This document shows, piece by piece, positions 44,790 through 54,500 of a stretch of DNA of 64,000 nucleotides. The DNA is from Nostoc sp. FACHB-152 (GTDB lineage Bacteria > Cyanobacteriota > Cyanobacteriia > Cyanobacteriales > Nostocaceae). Below the pieces are notes generated by a model that was given only the letters and a program-made list of their open reading frames with translations, did no database searches and had not been told where the DNA came from. The stretch lies in contig NZ_JACJRV010000001.1 in the NCBI RefSeq assembly GCF_014697475.1, forward strand, positions 62,001 through 126,000, read 5' to 3'. Positions within the stretch are counted from its first letter, which is position 1. Every line of letters starts with the position of its first letter. The position numbers and the translations under genes were made by a program.

Positions 44790-45473
44790 ATGATTTCTGC
44801 TGACAAGACTGCTGAATTATTGACAACTCCGCCTTTAGAAAACGGCGACAAGCTTACCCGTGCTGAATTTGAGCGACGTTACCACGCCATGCCGAATCTC
44901 AAAAAAGCAGAATTAATTGAAGGAGTTGTTTACGTGGCATCACCATTGAGAATCAAAAGTCATGGAGAACCTCATGCTTATATCATGGGTTGGTTGGCTA
45001 CATATGTAGCAGCAACACCAGGCGTAGGTTTTGCAGATAATACCACTGTTTTATTAGATGCCGATAACGAACCACAACCGGATGCACTACTCAGAATAGA
45101 ACAAGGTGGGCGATCGCGTATTACCAAAGATGATTATGTCGAAGGTGCGCCGGAATTAATTGTAGAGATTGCTGCTTCTAGTGCTTCCTATGATTTGCAT
45201 GAAAAACTCAAAGTATACCGTCGTAATCAAGTACAAGAATATTTAGTGTGGCGAGTTTATGACCGTCAGTTTGACTGGTTTAAGTTAAATGAAGGCGAGT
45301 ATCTTCAACTTCAACCAAATTCAGATGATATAGTTTGCTCTCAAGTTTTTCCGGGGTTGTGGTTAGCAAAGTCAGCATTATTATCAGGAGATTTAGCTAA
45401 AGTTTTAGCTACTTTACAGCAAGGATTCTCTACCCCAGAACATCAAAGTTTTATCGAGAAGTTATCTGGTTAG
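44790..45473 (+). CDS. Uma2-family (DUF820) putative endonuclease
   Basis: This 227-residue PD-(D/E)XK-like protein belongs to the Uma2 family, which is greatly expanded in cyanobacteria. The nuclease-core residues are visible in EPQPDALLRIEQGG (Asp), APELIVEIAASSAS (Glu) and DLHEKLKVYRRNQVQEYLVW (Lys region). ELIEGVVYVASPL is the usual N-terminal strand. Its biological role is unknown. It stands alone. Confidence 0.9.
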   Translation: MISADKTAELLTTPPLENGDKLTRAEFERRYHAMPNLKKAELIEGVVYVASPLRIKSHGEPHAYIMGWLATYVAATPGVGFADNTTVLLDADNEPQPDALLRIEQGGRSRITKDDYVEGAPELIVEIAASSASYDLHEKLKVYRRNQVQEYLVWRVYDRQFDWFKLNEGEYLQLQPNSDDIVCSQVFPGLWLAKSALLSGDLAKVLATLQQGFSTPEHQSFIEKLSG

Positions 45474-45574
45474 CATTCTTTCCCAAATTTCTATTAAATT
45501 CATATTTAAAAGCATAGTAATTTTTACCCAAATAATAATACAAATTTTGCAGGCGATCGCACCATACTTGGCTA

Positions 45575-45605
45575 CAAAAAAACGCCCCCTGAATTCAGGA
45601 GGCGC
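45575..45605 (-). terminator. Rho-independent terminator of the sigma factor gene
   Basis: On the minus strand CGCCTCCTG and its partner CAGGGGGCG (loop AATT, one mismatch) are followed directly by TTTTTTT. The hairpin begins 31 nt after the sigma factor stop codon and is a strong intrinsic terminator. Confidence 0.9.
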
Positions 45606-45635
45606 ATCACCGTTATCGAGTTATTGATTCTGCAA

Positions 45636-46619
45636 TTAACTAGCAACGTATTCTTTAACGTTGGCGCGGCGGCGGCGCAGATGAGCCAAGGCTTGATGTT
45701 CGAGTTGACGAACACGTTCGCGGCTAAGATTCAATCTTTCACCAACTTTTGCCAAGGACAATTCGTTACCATCCTCTAAGCCAAAGCGCAGGGCTAAAAC
45801 TTCACGCTGTTGGGGTGTGAGTTCAGCTAACAAGGTGTTGAGGTCTTGGCGCAAGAATTCTTGGGTGGTGTAATACTCTGGTGATGGGCCATCATCTTCG
45901 AGCATTTCTTGCAGTTCGGTGTCTTGGTTATCACCAACGCGCACATCTAAAGAAACTGGTTGACGTGCCATATTCAGATATTCCCGAATTTGGGCTGGTT
46001 CTAATTCCAGTTCTTTGGCAATTTCGGCGGGTGTAGGAGAACGCCCTAATGTTTGGGCTAGTTCGCGCTGCACTTTTTTGATTTTATTTAGTTTTTCGGT
46101 AATGTGAATCGGTAAGCGAATGGTGCGCCCTTGTTGAGCGATCGCACGGGTAATCGCTTGGCGAATCCACCAGTAAGCGTAGGTTGAGAATTTATATCCA
46201 CGTGTGGGGTCAAATTTCTCTACACCTCGCTCTAATCCTAGTGTTCCTTCTTGGATTAAATCGAGAAATTCCATGTTACGCTTTTGGTATTTCTTGGCGA
46301 TCGCCACGACTAAGCGCAAATTCGCTTCAATCATTTTTTGCTTCGCCCGTTTACCTTGAGCTACCGTTTGTTTGACATCGGTTTCTGATTGTTTAACATG
46401 GCTTGCCCATTCTAGTAAACTTGGTTCGCGGTGCAATTTCTTCGCTAAAGCTTCTTTGGCTTCCACTAGCGTCATCATTTGTTGCACCTGCTTCCCATAC
46501 ACAATCTCTTGCTCACGGGTTAGCAGTGGTACACGACCAATTTCCCGCAGATAGGTTCGCACCATATCAGCCGTGAATTTGGTGTTCAGGTTTTCCGTTT
46601 GGGTGTTAACAGTAGGCAT
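45636..46619 (-). CDS. sigB: Group 2 RNA polymerase sigma factor (SigB/SigD type)
   Basis: This 327-residue sigma-70 family protein lacks the long N-terminal extension of the primary factor. Region 1.2/2.1 begins at [20 protein letters not shown]. Regions 2.2-2.4 include [40 protein letters not shown] and [20 protein letters not shown]. Region 4.2 carries the -35-binding helix [20 protein letters not shown]. In Nostocales such factors respond to nitrogen or carbon stress; the SigB rather than SigD/SigE assignment is by overall appearance only. GAGGA lies upstream of the ATG, and a strong terminator follows. Confidence 0.88.
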   Translation of the reverse strand: MPTVNTQTENLNTKFTADMVRTYLREIGRVPLLTREQEIVYGKQVQQMMTLVEAKEALAKKLHREPSLLEWASHVKQSETDVKQTVAQGKRAKQKMIEANLRLVVAIAKKYQKRNMEFLDLIQEGTLGLERGVEKFDPTRGYKFSTYAYWWIRQAITRAIAQQGRTIRLPIHITEKLNKIKKVQRELAQTLGRSPTPAEIAKELELEPAQIREYLNMARQPVSLDVRVGDNQDTELQEMLEDDGPSPEYYTTQEFLRQDLNTLLAELTPQQREVLALRFGLEDGNELSLAKVGERLNLSRERVRQLEHQALAHLRRRRANVKEYVAS

Positions 46620-47412
46620 TGGTGCGTTGTCCTCTACTCCGTAAACACAATAAATCTTGAATAAGTCAGAAAAATTAAGAGAGACTATCTATCGCAGAAC
46701 ATCAGGCAATGTTCTGGAAAAATGCTGAGTTTTAAGGTTTAAGTAATAAATCTTAGTTTTTAGCCTAAGCGCCTTTTGTTCTTTGGTTCTCGTCTAAATA
46801 GTTCATGACGGTTATTAAAAATAATCAGTTCATATACTTCAGTTTCCAGAAGATACCTTCCTTAGATAGGTTCCCTATCTCCCTAAATTTTTATTTCTTT
46901 TAGAAGCACACTGGGCTATTTTCAAGAATTCTTCCTTATCTTCAGTCGCGGACGGCAACCCCTAAATCCGAAGTCGATATGAGTTTTATTTTCTTTTATC
47001 TTAGAACAAATCAGATGGATAGTAAAGTAGCCTAGAGAAAGAGATAATTATAATTCAAAAGTGTGTATTTGCCAAAAAAGTTTTAACTTCCTTAGAGTGC
47101 TTACTATATATATAGTGACGCTAAAACCCTCGCTTAGGCTCCCTATCGCTAGGGAGAAAACCGAACTCTATAGGCATAATTTTGGAGGGATGTTACGAAT
47201 GTGACAATAGTCATGTGTCAATGGTCATTGGTCAAGAGTCAAGAATAGGGTGTTGGGGGTAGGGAATAAATCAGTGAGGGCTTGAACCCTTGTTGTTTTC
47301 GGGGCGGGGTGTACATAAATGAAAAAGTTTTTTCTTTTGACCCTACACCCACTCAGCCTAGTTTTGGTCAATGGTAAAGGCAATTGACAATTGACTATAG
47401 ACTGTTGACTAA
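46620..47412. repeat. Long intergenic region upstream of the sigma factor, with STRRs
   Basis: About 790 bp without a gene. A stem-loop CTCCCTATCGCTAGGGAG lies at 47140-47157. TGGTCATTGGTCAAGAGTCA-type repeats lie at about 47220-47245 and GGGTGTTGGGGGTAGGG/CCTACACCC repeats at about 47248-47350. The first 300 bp upstream of the sigma factor presumably hold its promoters, but none could be assigned with confidence. Confidence 0.5.
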
Positions 47413-49152
47413 TTAAAATCCCAAATCAGCTTTAGCTAATTCCGCAGCCGCAAATACTTCTGCGTCTGGCTTTTCTTCCCAAGCTGGATCGCCAATTTCT
47501 GCATAGAAAGTTGCGTCGTAAGGACGAGTACGGACAACTACTGGCATCGGTACAGCATGACCTAATATCAAAGCTTGTTGCTTAGAGTCTAACTTTGCTA
47601 ATACCGATCGCAGCCCACCAGCACCAGATACACCCGTAAAAATTGCATCGATATCTTTTTCGTCGTTGAGTAAAGCTGTAATTCGAGTACCGATCTGGGA
47701 CATAACTTCATTATCTATGCCCGAAGGTCGTTGATCAACTACCAACAACGTTACGAAATATTTCCTGAGTTCTCGCGCAATCGTGCCAAAGATAGTGCTT
47801 TGAACTATTGCCGGATCTAGAAAACGATGCGCCTCTTCAATGGTAATCATTAAGGGAGTAGGGCGATCATTGGGGTTTTTGCTCTGCAAGAATTTATCAG
47901 CTTTTTTGACATAATGCTCATGAATACGTCTGGTGATCATATTGGTCACCAACATATAAGAGAGCATATTTGACTGGGAACCAAATTCTACCACTACATT
48001 CTTGCCAGCTTCTAGAGATTGTAAGATTTTATTAATATAGTTCTGGGGACAGACCGCCCGCATATATTTCAAACCGTCTAAGCGCAATAGTTTGCGCTGT
48101 AATGCCATAATCGAGCCTTTGTGTCCGCGCTTTTCCTCACAAAACATCTCGATTTCTTCATTTGTCATGTTCAACAATTGAACAATCCAAGATTTATTGA
48201 ATTCGCTGTACAGGATATTGGCATTATCCAACGCTGCGTCTGACAGTCCTAAATCGCGGCTACATAATTTAATGTCTTCAACTTCTATTTGTTCGTAACT
48301 CAGATATAGTTCGTGAGAATCGCGCACACCCCGCCGCTTGGTTGATTCAGGGTCAAGGGTGTAGACTTCAACTTTACCGGGAAATAACTGTTTTAAACCT
48401 TTAACAGTATTCACATTTTTTCCTTCGGCTACGGCTTCCCAACCGTATTCTGAATGCATATCAAAAATTAAGTTCACCGCCGCATTTTTGCGGATGACAC
48501 CAGCCAAAAGTAAGCGGGTGAGAAAGGATTTACCTGTACCAGATTTACCAAAAACGCCATTGCTACGTTCCACAAATCTATTTAAATCGATACATACAGG
48601 TACATCCATATCTAATGGTTTACCAATGGCAAAATTTCTCCTATGGATATCGTCTTCCCAACCGAAGACTCTGCGAAAATCTTCTTCACTCGCATCGAAA
48701 ACTTGACTAAAGTGACTAGGAATAGTTTTTACTGGTAACAATTCCATCGTGGTACTAGTTTGGGGCTGGAGTGATGCCAAACCTGTAGTTGATGGGACAA
48801 AAGGATTTACAGATTTACCGTTGGTAGAAGAAAAAGATTCATTAGATTCGGGAGTAAACATCAACATTGGTGCTAAGGCGATAGTCCCGTATGTCCCACT
48901 TCCGGCTAAGACATCTCTTAAAAAAGTATCTTCCCAACTAGGAGGATTAGCAATAATTCGGGCATTAGCTGTGCCTAGAGATACATCTGTCAGCATACAG
49001 AAAAACCGCGATCGCATCCCCTGCACGACTAAAAATTTACCCACCCGCATATCTTCTACAGAAATATCCGGGTGTAGCCTGACTTCTAATCCCTCAGTTA
49101 GTGAACCTTGAATTACCGAACCTAATGGTTTTACCAATTTGTCATGAGTCAT
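47413..49152 (-). CDS. HerA-like hexameric ATPase (DUF87)
   Basis: This 579-residue protein has an N-terminal HAS-barrel-like region (about 1-130) and a HerA/FtsK-type ATPase core: Walker A in GVFGKSGTGKSFLTRLLL, Walker B in LMITIEEAHRFLDP, and the sensor region VVDQRPSGIDNEVMSQIGTR. HerA acts with the nuclease NurA in DNA end resection, but no nurA is adjacent here, and cyanobacterial members may do something else. The start codon lies at the edge of a TGGTCATTGG repeat, without a recognisable ribosome binding site. Confidence 0.87.
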   Translation of the reverse strand: MTHDKLVKPLGSVIQGSLTEGLEVRLHPDISVEDMRVGKFLVVQGMRSRFFCMLTDVSLGTANARIIANPPSWEDTFLRDVLAGSGTYGTIALAPMLMFTPESNESFSSTNGKSVNPFVPSTTGLASLQPQTSTTMELLPVKTIPSHFSQVFDASEEDFRRVFGWEDDIHRRNFAIGKPLDMDVPVCIDLNRFVERSNGVFGKSGTGKSFLTRLLLAGVIRKNAAVNLIFDMHSEYGWEAVAEGKNVNTVKGLKQLFPGKVEVYTLDPESTKRRGVRDSHELYLSYEQIEVEDIKLCSRDLGLSDAALDNANILYSEFNKSWIVQLLNMTNEEIEMFCEEKRGHKGSIMALQRKLLRLDGLKYMRAVCPQNYINKILQSLEAGKNVVVEFGSQSNMLSYMLVTNMITRRIHEHYVKKADKFLQSKNPNDRPTPLMITIEEAHRFLDPAIVQSTIFGTIARELRKYFVTLLVVDQRPSGIDNEVMSQIGTRITALLNDEKDIDAIFTGVSGAGGLRSVLAKLDSKQQALILGHAVPMPVVVRTRPYDATFYAEIGDPAWEEKPDAEVFAAAELAKADLGF

Positions 49153-49303
49153 TGGTTAATGGTCATTGGTCAAGAGTCAATTGTCAATTGTTGTTTGTTC
49201 TTCTTCATTTTCCTTACCTCCCCACTCCCGTACGGGCGGGTTGATGAGGTATTTTGTCTACCCACAGATTCATTCACTCAACCCGCCCCTACCAACTCCC
49301 TAA
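49153..49303. repeat. GTCATTGGT/GTCAATTGT STRRs
   Basis: Tandem-like variants (GGTCATTGGTCAAGAGTCAA and TTGTCAATTGTTG) sit directly before the HerA-like gene and match the motif at 47220-47245. Further on, CTCCCGTACGGGCGGGTTGA and CAACCCGCCCCTACC form an inverted pair. Confidence 0.5.
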
Positions 49304-50095
49304 TTAATCAATTTGGATCGAAGTTGGTGCTGTACTAGATGGAGGCACACCAATTAATGGTTTACGAAATTGAGTATAGAGGCGATCGCGCCATTCAAAG
49401 AATAATTGATAATCAATATTTTCTGCTAGGGCGGGTACACCTTTACCTCTTAAGCCTGCTGGTAAATCTAGATAAGGCCCTTCTGGAAACTTCAATAATA
49501 TTGATAAACCAGCGACGGCTAAGTCTGCTAACGTGGGTTCATCGCCTGTAAGATAAGGGCTATCTGCCAATAATAAAGTTAGGGCTTCTAGGTCTTGTTT
49601 TAAATCAGTTATTGCTGATCTAATCACATCTGGGCTATATCCTACACCTAAACCCAACACTGTCAAAATATCGCTGGGAACTCCTTCAACCAAATTTCGG
49701 AATATGTCTGGTGTTGATGTTGGTAATAATGATTTGCGAAAGTTTTGACTCTGACTAATAGCAGAAAAAAACGCTGTTCGACCTTTCTTACCGATTGACT
49801 CATCAGCCCATTCTTCAATTAATAAGGTTAATGCTTTTTGCTTTGGATCTTGCGGTATCAATGGACGTTCTGGAAATTTTGAGTCTAAATACTTAGCTAT
49901 TTCTGTAGAATCAGCAATATATTTATTTCCATCCTTTAAAACTGGAACTTGTCTTTGACCTGTGAGCCTAAATAACTCTATCTGCCCTATGCCTGGGGTG
50001 ACTTCGATTTTACGGTAATCTAGACCTTTATAATCTAGAATCAGCCGCACTTTTTCTGAGTATTGAGATAGTTCCCATTGATATAATTCCAGCAT
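49304..50095 (-). CDS. Glutathione S-transferase family protein
   Basis: This protein of about 263 residues has an N-terminal thioredoxin-like domain (LELYQWELSQYSEKVRLILD, with RQVPVLKDGNKYIADSTEIA as the cis-Pro and glutathione-gamma-Glu binding region) and a C-terminal helical domain (SPYLTGDEPTLADLAVAGLS with the N-capping Asp). The catalytic residue near the N-terminus is probably the Ser of LSQYSEK. The substrate is unknown. ATG at 50095 has AGGTAGAG upstream and is preferred over the GTG at 50113. Confidence 0.88.
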   Translation of the reverse strand: MLELYQWELSQYSEKVRLILDYKGLDYRKIEVTPGIGQIELFRLTGQRQVPVLKDGNKYIADSTEIAKYLDSKFPERPLIPQDPKQKALTLLIEEWADESIGKKGRTAFFSAISQSQNFRKSLLPTSTPDIFRNLVEGVPSDILTVLGLGVGYSPDVIRSAITDLKQDLEALTLLLADSPYLTGDEPTLADLAVAGLSILLKFPEGPYLDLPAGLRGKGVPALAENIDYQLFFEWRDRLYTQFRKPLIGVPPSSTAPTSIQID

Positions 50096-50287
50096 ATTCT
50101 CTACCTTAATCACTAGGTAACTAATTTTCTCATTGTATATGTAAATAAATATTTTTTACATCACAAAAGCCGAAATTATACTAAAAATAATCCTATAAAT
50201 TCAACCTTTTCTGCTGATTGTTGATTGGTTAAGGTTAGGTAATTATGATATTTTTGATGTGACGATCAATATATATCTAATAACCCC

Positions 50288-50404
50288 ATATAGGAATCCG
50301 GTTTGATTTCTGATTTACTTGGGTAGACAGGGGGGTAGGGAGTAGGAAAGAAGCCTTGTCTGAGCGTACTGATTTTTTTCCCAAATCAAATATGATTCCT
50401 ATAT
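50288..50404 (+). mobile_element. MITE-like element B, copy 2
   Basis: This 117-bp element has the same termini as 27612-27740 (ATATAGGAATCCGGTTTGAT at the left; CAAATCAAATATGATTCCTA at the right) and the shared interior GTAGGAAAGAAG...CTGATTTTTTTCCC. It lies in a 560-bp spacer that is otherwise AT-rich and empty. Confidence 0.75.
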
Positions 50405-50657
50405 CTAAACTCCCAAATTGAAGATTGGGAGAATTTAGATGTGGATGTTAATTGTAAATTAAGAATGAGAAAAATTTTACTAACTACAATAAATCAGTCA
50501 ATCTCAACTAGCTTTTTACTAAAAATCTTGAATAATTTAGACTCATACATTTATCATGTTTTTGCCGAAAAATCTTACTTCTGTAGTTAGATTTTGTGTG
50601 TTACTAAATGTTATAAATCTTTATATAAACTCTGTCTAATCAAAACAAACAAATTTT

Positions 50658-51500
50658 ATGAAGGGAAATTATAGCAAATTATTGCCTAGTCTAGCAGGGA
50701 TAGCGGGAGTAGCGGGGATGAGTCTCTTTGTTACTTTACCATCACAAGCCAAAGAAGTGTTAAATCCCAAACCTAGTATTTTTAGCGAAGCTCCTTATAA
50801 CCGGAGTCAACGTCTTGGGGCAAATGCTAGTTATACACCAGTTGAAGGTGCGATCGCTACAGACAAAAATAACGCGGGCAAGAAAAATTTAGTAGCCCAA
50901 CAAAGAACTAGAAACAGAGGTGTAAATCCTCGCCCAAGTATTTTTAACGAGCCTCCTTACAACCGTGGTGGTCAAACTCCACCCAGCGAAACTACACCTA
51001 CTCCTACTACTCCAGAAGTAGCACCGACCACTCCACCAACAGAGACACCTCCTAAACCTCCAACAACCAGGACAAACAGCAATCGCAACAAGACTGTTAT
51101 CGCCTTAGCAGAATCTAGTAGTTCTTTTAAAACACTTACCCAGGCTCTCAAAGCAGCCGGACTAATAGAAACATTACAAGGTGCAGGGCCTTTCACCATT
51201 TTTGCACCCACTGATGCAGCCTTTGCCAAATTGCCTAAAGACGCATTGCAAGAGTTGCTCAAGCCTGAAAATAAAGAAGTGCTAATTAAGATATTAACTT
51301 ACCATGTTGTCCCAGGTAAGGTGTTATCTACAGATTTAAAACCTGGTGAAGTCAAAAGCTTGCAAGGAGATCCAATCTCTGTGAAAGTTGATGCCAATGG
51401 TGTGGTAGTCAATGATGGCAAGGTAACTCAAGCAGATATTCAAGGCAGCAACGGTGTAATCCATGCGATCGACAATGTGATTTTACCTCCTAGCCTGTAG
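50658..51500 (+). CDS. Secreted fasciclin (FAS1) domain protein
   Basis: This 280-residue exported protein has an N-terminal signal peptide (about 1-31, SLAGIAGVAGMSLFVTLPSQ, then AKA-like cleavage). Two copies of a short motif follow, PKPSIFSEAPYNR and PRPSIFNEPPYNR (about residues 37-51 and 93-107), then a Pro/Thr-rich linker. The FAS1 domain is about 145-278, with GPFTIFAPTDAAFAKLPKDA, the conserved central LTYHVVPGKV and NGVIHAIDNVILP. Such domains mediate adhesion at the cell surface. The duplicated motif has no function known to me. Confidence 0.9.
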   Translation: MKGNYSKLLPSLAGIAGVAGMSLFVTLPSQAKEVLNPKPSIFSEAPYNRSQRLGANASYTPVEGAIATDKNNAGKKNLVAQQRTRNRGVNPRPSIFNEPPYNRGGQTPPSETTPTPTTPEVAPTTPPTETPPKPPTTRTNSNRNKTVIALAESSSSFKTLTQALKAAGLIETLQGAGPFTIFAPTDAAFAKLPKDALQELLKPENKEVLIKILTYHVVPGKVLSTDLKPGEVKSLQGDPISVKVDANGVVVNDGKVTQADIQGSNGVIHAIDNVILPPSL

Positions 51501-51595
51501 TTATCAGTGAACAGTTATCAGTTATCAGTTATCAGTAAAGAGGGTTTGTTTATCCACAAGTCACGCGCTGCAACATCATACGCCTTGATAACTGT
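51501..51595. repeat. AGTTATC heptamer STRR
   Basis: Tandem copies of AGTTATC (CAGTTATCAGTTATCAGTTA, 51512-51533) lie between the FAS1 gene and the convergent receptor gene. A related inverted GATAACTGTTCACTGA lies at 51586-51601. Confidence 0.6.
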
Positions 51596-54500
51596 TCACT
51601 GACTATCAGGTTGATTTTGCGCGATCGCACTTAACTTAGCTAAAGATTTCGCTACTTTTGCGGCTTGTTCATTTGTCTGCTGGGAGTTACTGGCAACTTC
51701 GAGAATAAACTGGCTAGCAGTAGTAGAAATTTGGGCTTGGTTTGTAGCTACCTGCATCAGTTCCCCAATTAAGGTATTCACTTGGTGACTAATGGCGGTA
51801 ATTTGAGTCAGTTGATACTGAGTTTGTGCAACTTCTGTAATTGCTGCGATCGCTTGTTGTTCTCCTACCTCCATTAACGCTGTCACTTCGTTATTTGTAA
51901 TCTGAGTTTCTACAATCAAAGATTTGATTCCAGCAATGTCAGCATCTAACTGCTGCGCTAAAGAAAGGATTCCCTCTATTGTTGAGGTAAACTCTGCACC
52001 TGCTCCCTCAGTATGGACTGATTCAAACACAACCTTCATCGCATGACGTTTCATTTGTGATGCCATCTGAGCAATCAGGTTAACTTTTTCTAACAGTGTT
52101 TGCGATGGCTGCTCAAAACGTTTTAGCCTTGTAGTAGCTTCTACAACCGTCGAGTGAATGGTAGAAGTGTTGTCTAGAACTCGATTCATACCCTGCTGCA
52201 CAGCTTCTACTTGATGATAGATTAGCTGTTCTTGACTTTCTAATTCTTGAATACAGCCGAGCATTTCTTGAGCTAAATTAATTAATGCTTGAATTTGCTC
52301 ATAAGTATCTGTCACAGAGTTGATTTGGCTAAGTGCATTATCTGCCAAGGTTTCGACAATAGCTTCGCTATCTCTGAGTAGTTCTGAAGCTTGAGATTGC
52401 AGATCTTCTTTGCGCTGATACTGCTGTTGAAAGGCAGATTCCACTGATTCATAAGCTTGCTCTACTTGGTTTAAAAGCCGAGCATGGTCAAGGGCAAATC
52501 CCACTTGTATGGCTAACTGAGCCACTAAATCAATTTCAGGCTTTTGCCACTCTCGCGGCGCAGAACACTGATGCACAATCAATAAGCCAAATAATTGGTC
52601 ATCTTTGAGAATTGGTGCGACTAAGTTTGCCTTAACAGCAAAAGGTTCTAGTTGGCTGAGGTGACAAGCACTTAAACCTGCTTTGTAAATGTCATTGGTT
52701 GCTTGCACCCGACCGGCTCGATATTGTTCAACATAGCCTTCCACAAAGCAAGGGTCTTTAATTTTGGCGCGCAAAGCTTTCGGCAAGCCAGGAACGACAG
52801 CTTCAGCGATGACTGTGCCATACCAATCTGCATCAAACCCATATATCATTACGCGGTCAGCACTCAGGGCTTTGCGAATTTCTTCTACTGTATTTTTTAA
52901 GACATCTTCTTCATTTAGAGATGCCCGAATTCGTCTGGTAATATCTACTAGTAACTGAGTCAGTATGCCTTCAGCATCAATGCGTTGCAGCAATCTGGCA
53001 TGGTCTAGGGCAAACCCTACCTGCATGGCTAACTGAGCCATCAAATCAATCTCAAACTTTTGCCACTCTCGCGGTGCAGAACACTGATGGGCAATTAATA
53101 AGCCGAATAATTGGTCATCTTTGAGAATTGGGGCGACTAAATTTGCTTTCACAGCAAAAGGTTCTAGTTGGCTGATGTGGCAAGCACTTAAACCTGCTTT
53201 GTAAATGTCATTGGTTGCCTGGACTCGACCGGCTCGGTATTGCTCGACATAGCCTTCCACAAAGCAAGGGTCTTTGATATTGGCGCGTAAAGCTTTCGGA
53301 AAGCCAGGAACGACAGCTTCAGCGATGACTGTGCCATACCAGTCAGCATCAAACCCATATATCATTACACGGTCAGCACTCAGGGCTTTGCGAATTTCTT
53401 CTACTGTATTTTTTAAGACATCTTCTTCGTTGAGCGATTGCCGAATTCGCCTGGTAATGTTGATGATTACATGGGCTTGGTCGGCTCTAATGTCTATCTG
53501 TTCTACAACCCTGACATGATCAAGGGCAAATCCTAGTTGAGTGCCGATTTGAGCAAACAAATCAATCTCAGATTGTTGCCAAAGGCGGGGAGCAGAACAT
53601 TGATGTCCGATGAGTAAACCAAAAAGTTGATTCTTTTTGACAATAGGTGCAATCAAATTGGCTTTAACGGCAAATCGCTCTAATAGTCCGATGTGGCAAT
53701 CGCTGAGGTTGGCTTGATAAATGTTATCAATCGCCCGGACGCGTCCTTGCCGATACTGTTCAAGATATTTTTCTTGAAAACAGGGATCGGAAACGGTAGC
53801 CCACAGTATTTTGGGCAAACCGGGTGCTGCTGCTTCTTCGATAAAAGTGCCACCCCAAACAGAGTCAAAACGAAAGATAACTACACGGTCTATCCTCAAA
53901 GCTTGACGTACTTCTTCAATTGTCGTTCTCAAAACATCTTCTTCTGAGAGTGCTTCCCACATCCGGCGAGTAATGTTTGCTAGCAATTGGGAGCGTTCAG
54001 CTTCGGTTTCTTGTTTTGAGAGTAACTCTGGCAAATGATTTTGTAGTAGGTTGATGTTTGCCTTTAAAGCAACTAATTCATCTTTAGCCCCAATATCAGC
54101 TTGAGTCTCGATTTCTTCCCTGCGACATAGCCTGTTGACTAAAACAGTAGAAGTCTCAGCCGCAGACATAACTGGTCTTGTTAGCCGATTGGAAATTAAA
54201 GCCGCGATCGCACCTGCTGCTACCGCTATAATCCCAGTACCCCACAACAGCGATGAACGATAGTTATTCAGGGTCAGTTCCGCTTCTTGCAGTTCTGTTG
54301 CGCTCGCTTGTTTTGTTTGATTAATCTGCTGCGTTACCGACTGACTACCAAGGTAGCTGGCTATCCCAATAGTAATTACTGGTAGCATAGTTAGCGCGAT
54401 CGCCCAACCCCTAACTTTCGATTTCAAACTCAATTGCGACTGTCTTGGTTGCCAAGACACCAAAGATTGTGGGCGGTTGGAGAACATTTTGCGTCTTTTC

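Noticed and set aside
47107-47165. Stem-loop CTCCCTATCGCTAGGGAG as a terminator
   Set aside because: No U-tract on either strand and no gene end within about 250 bp; left as a plain palindrome.
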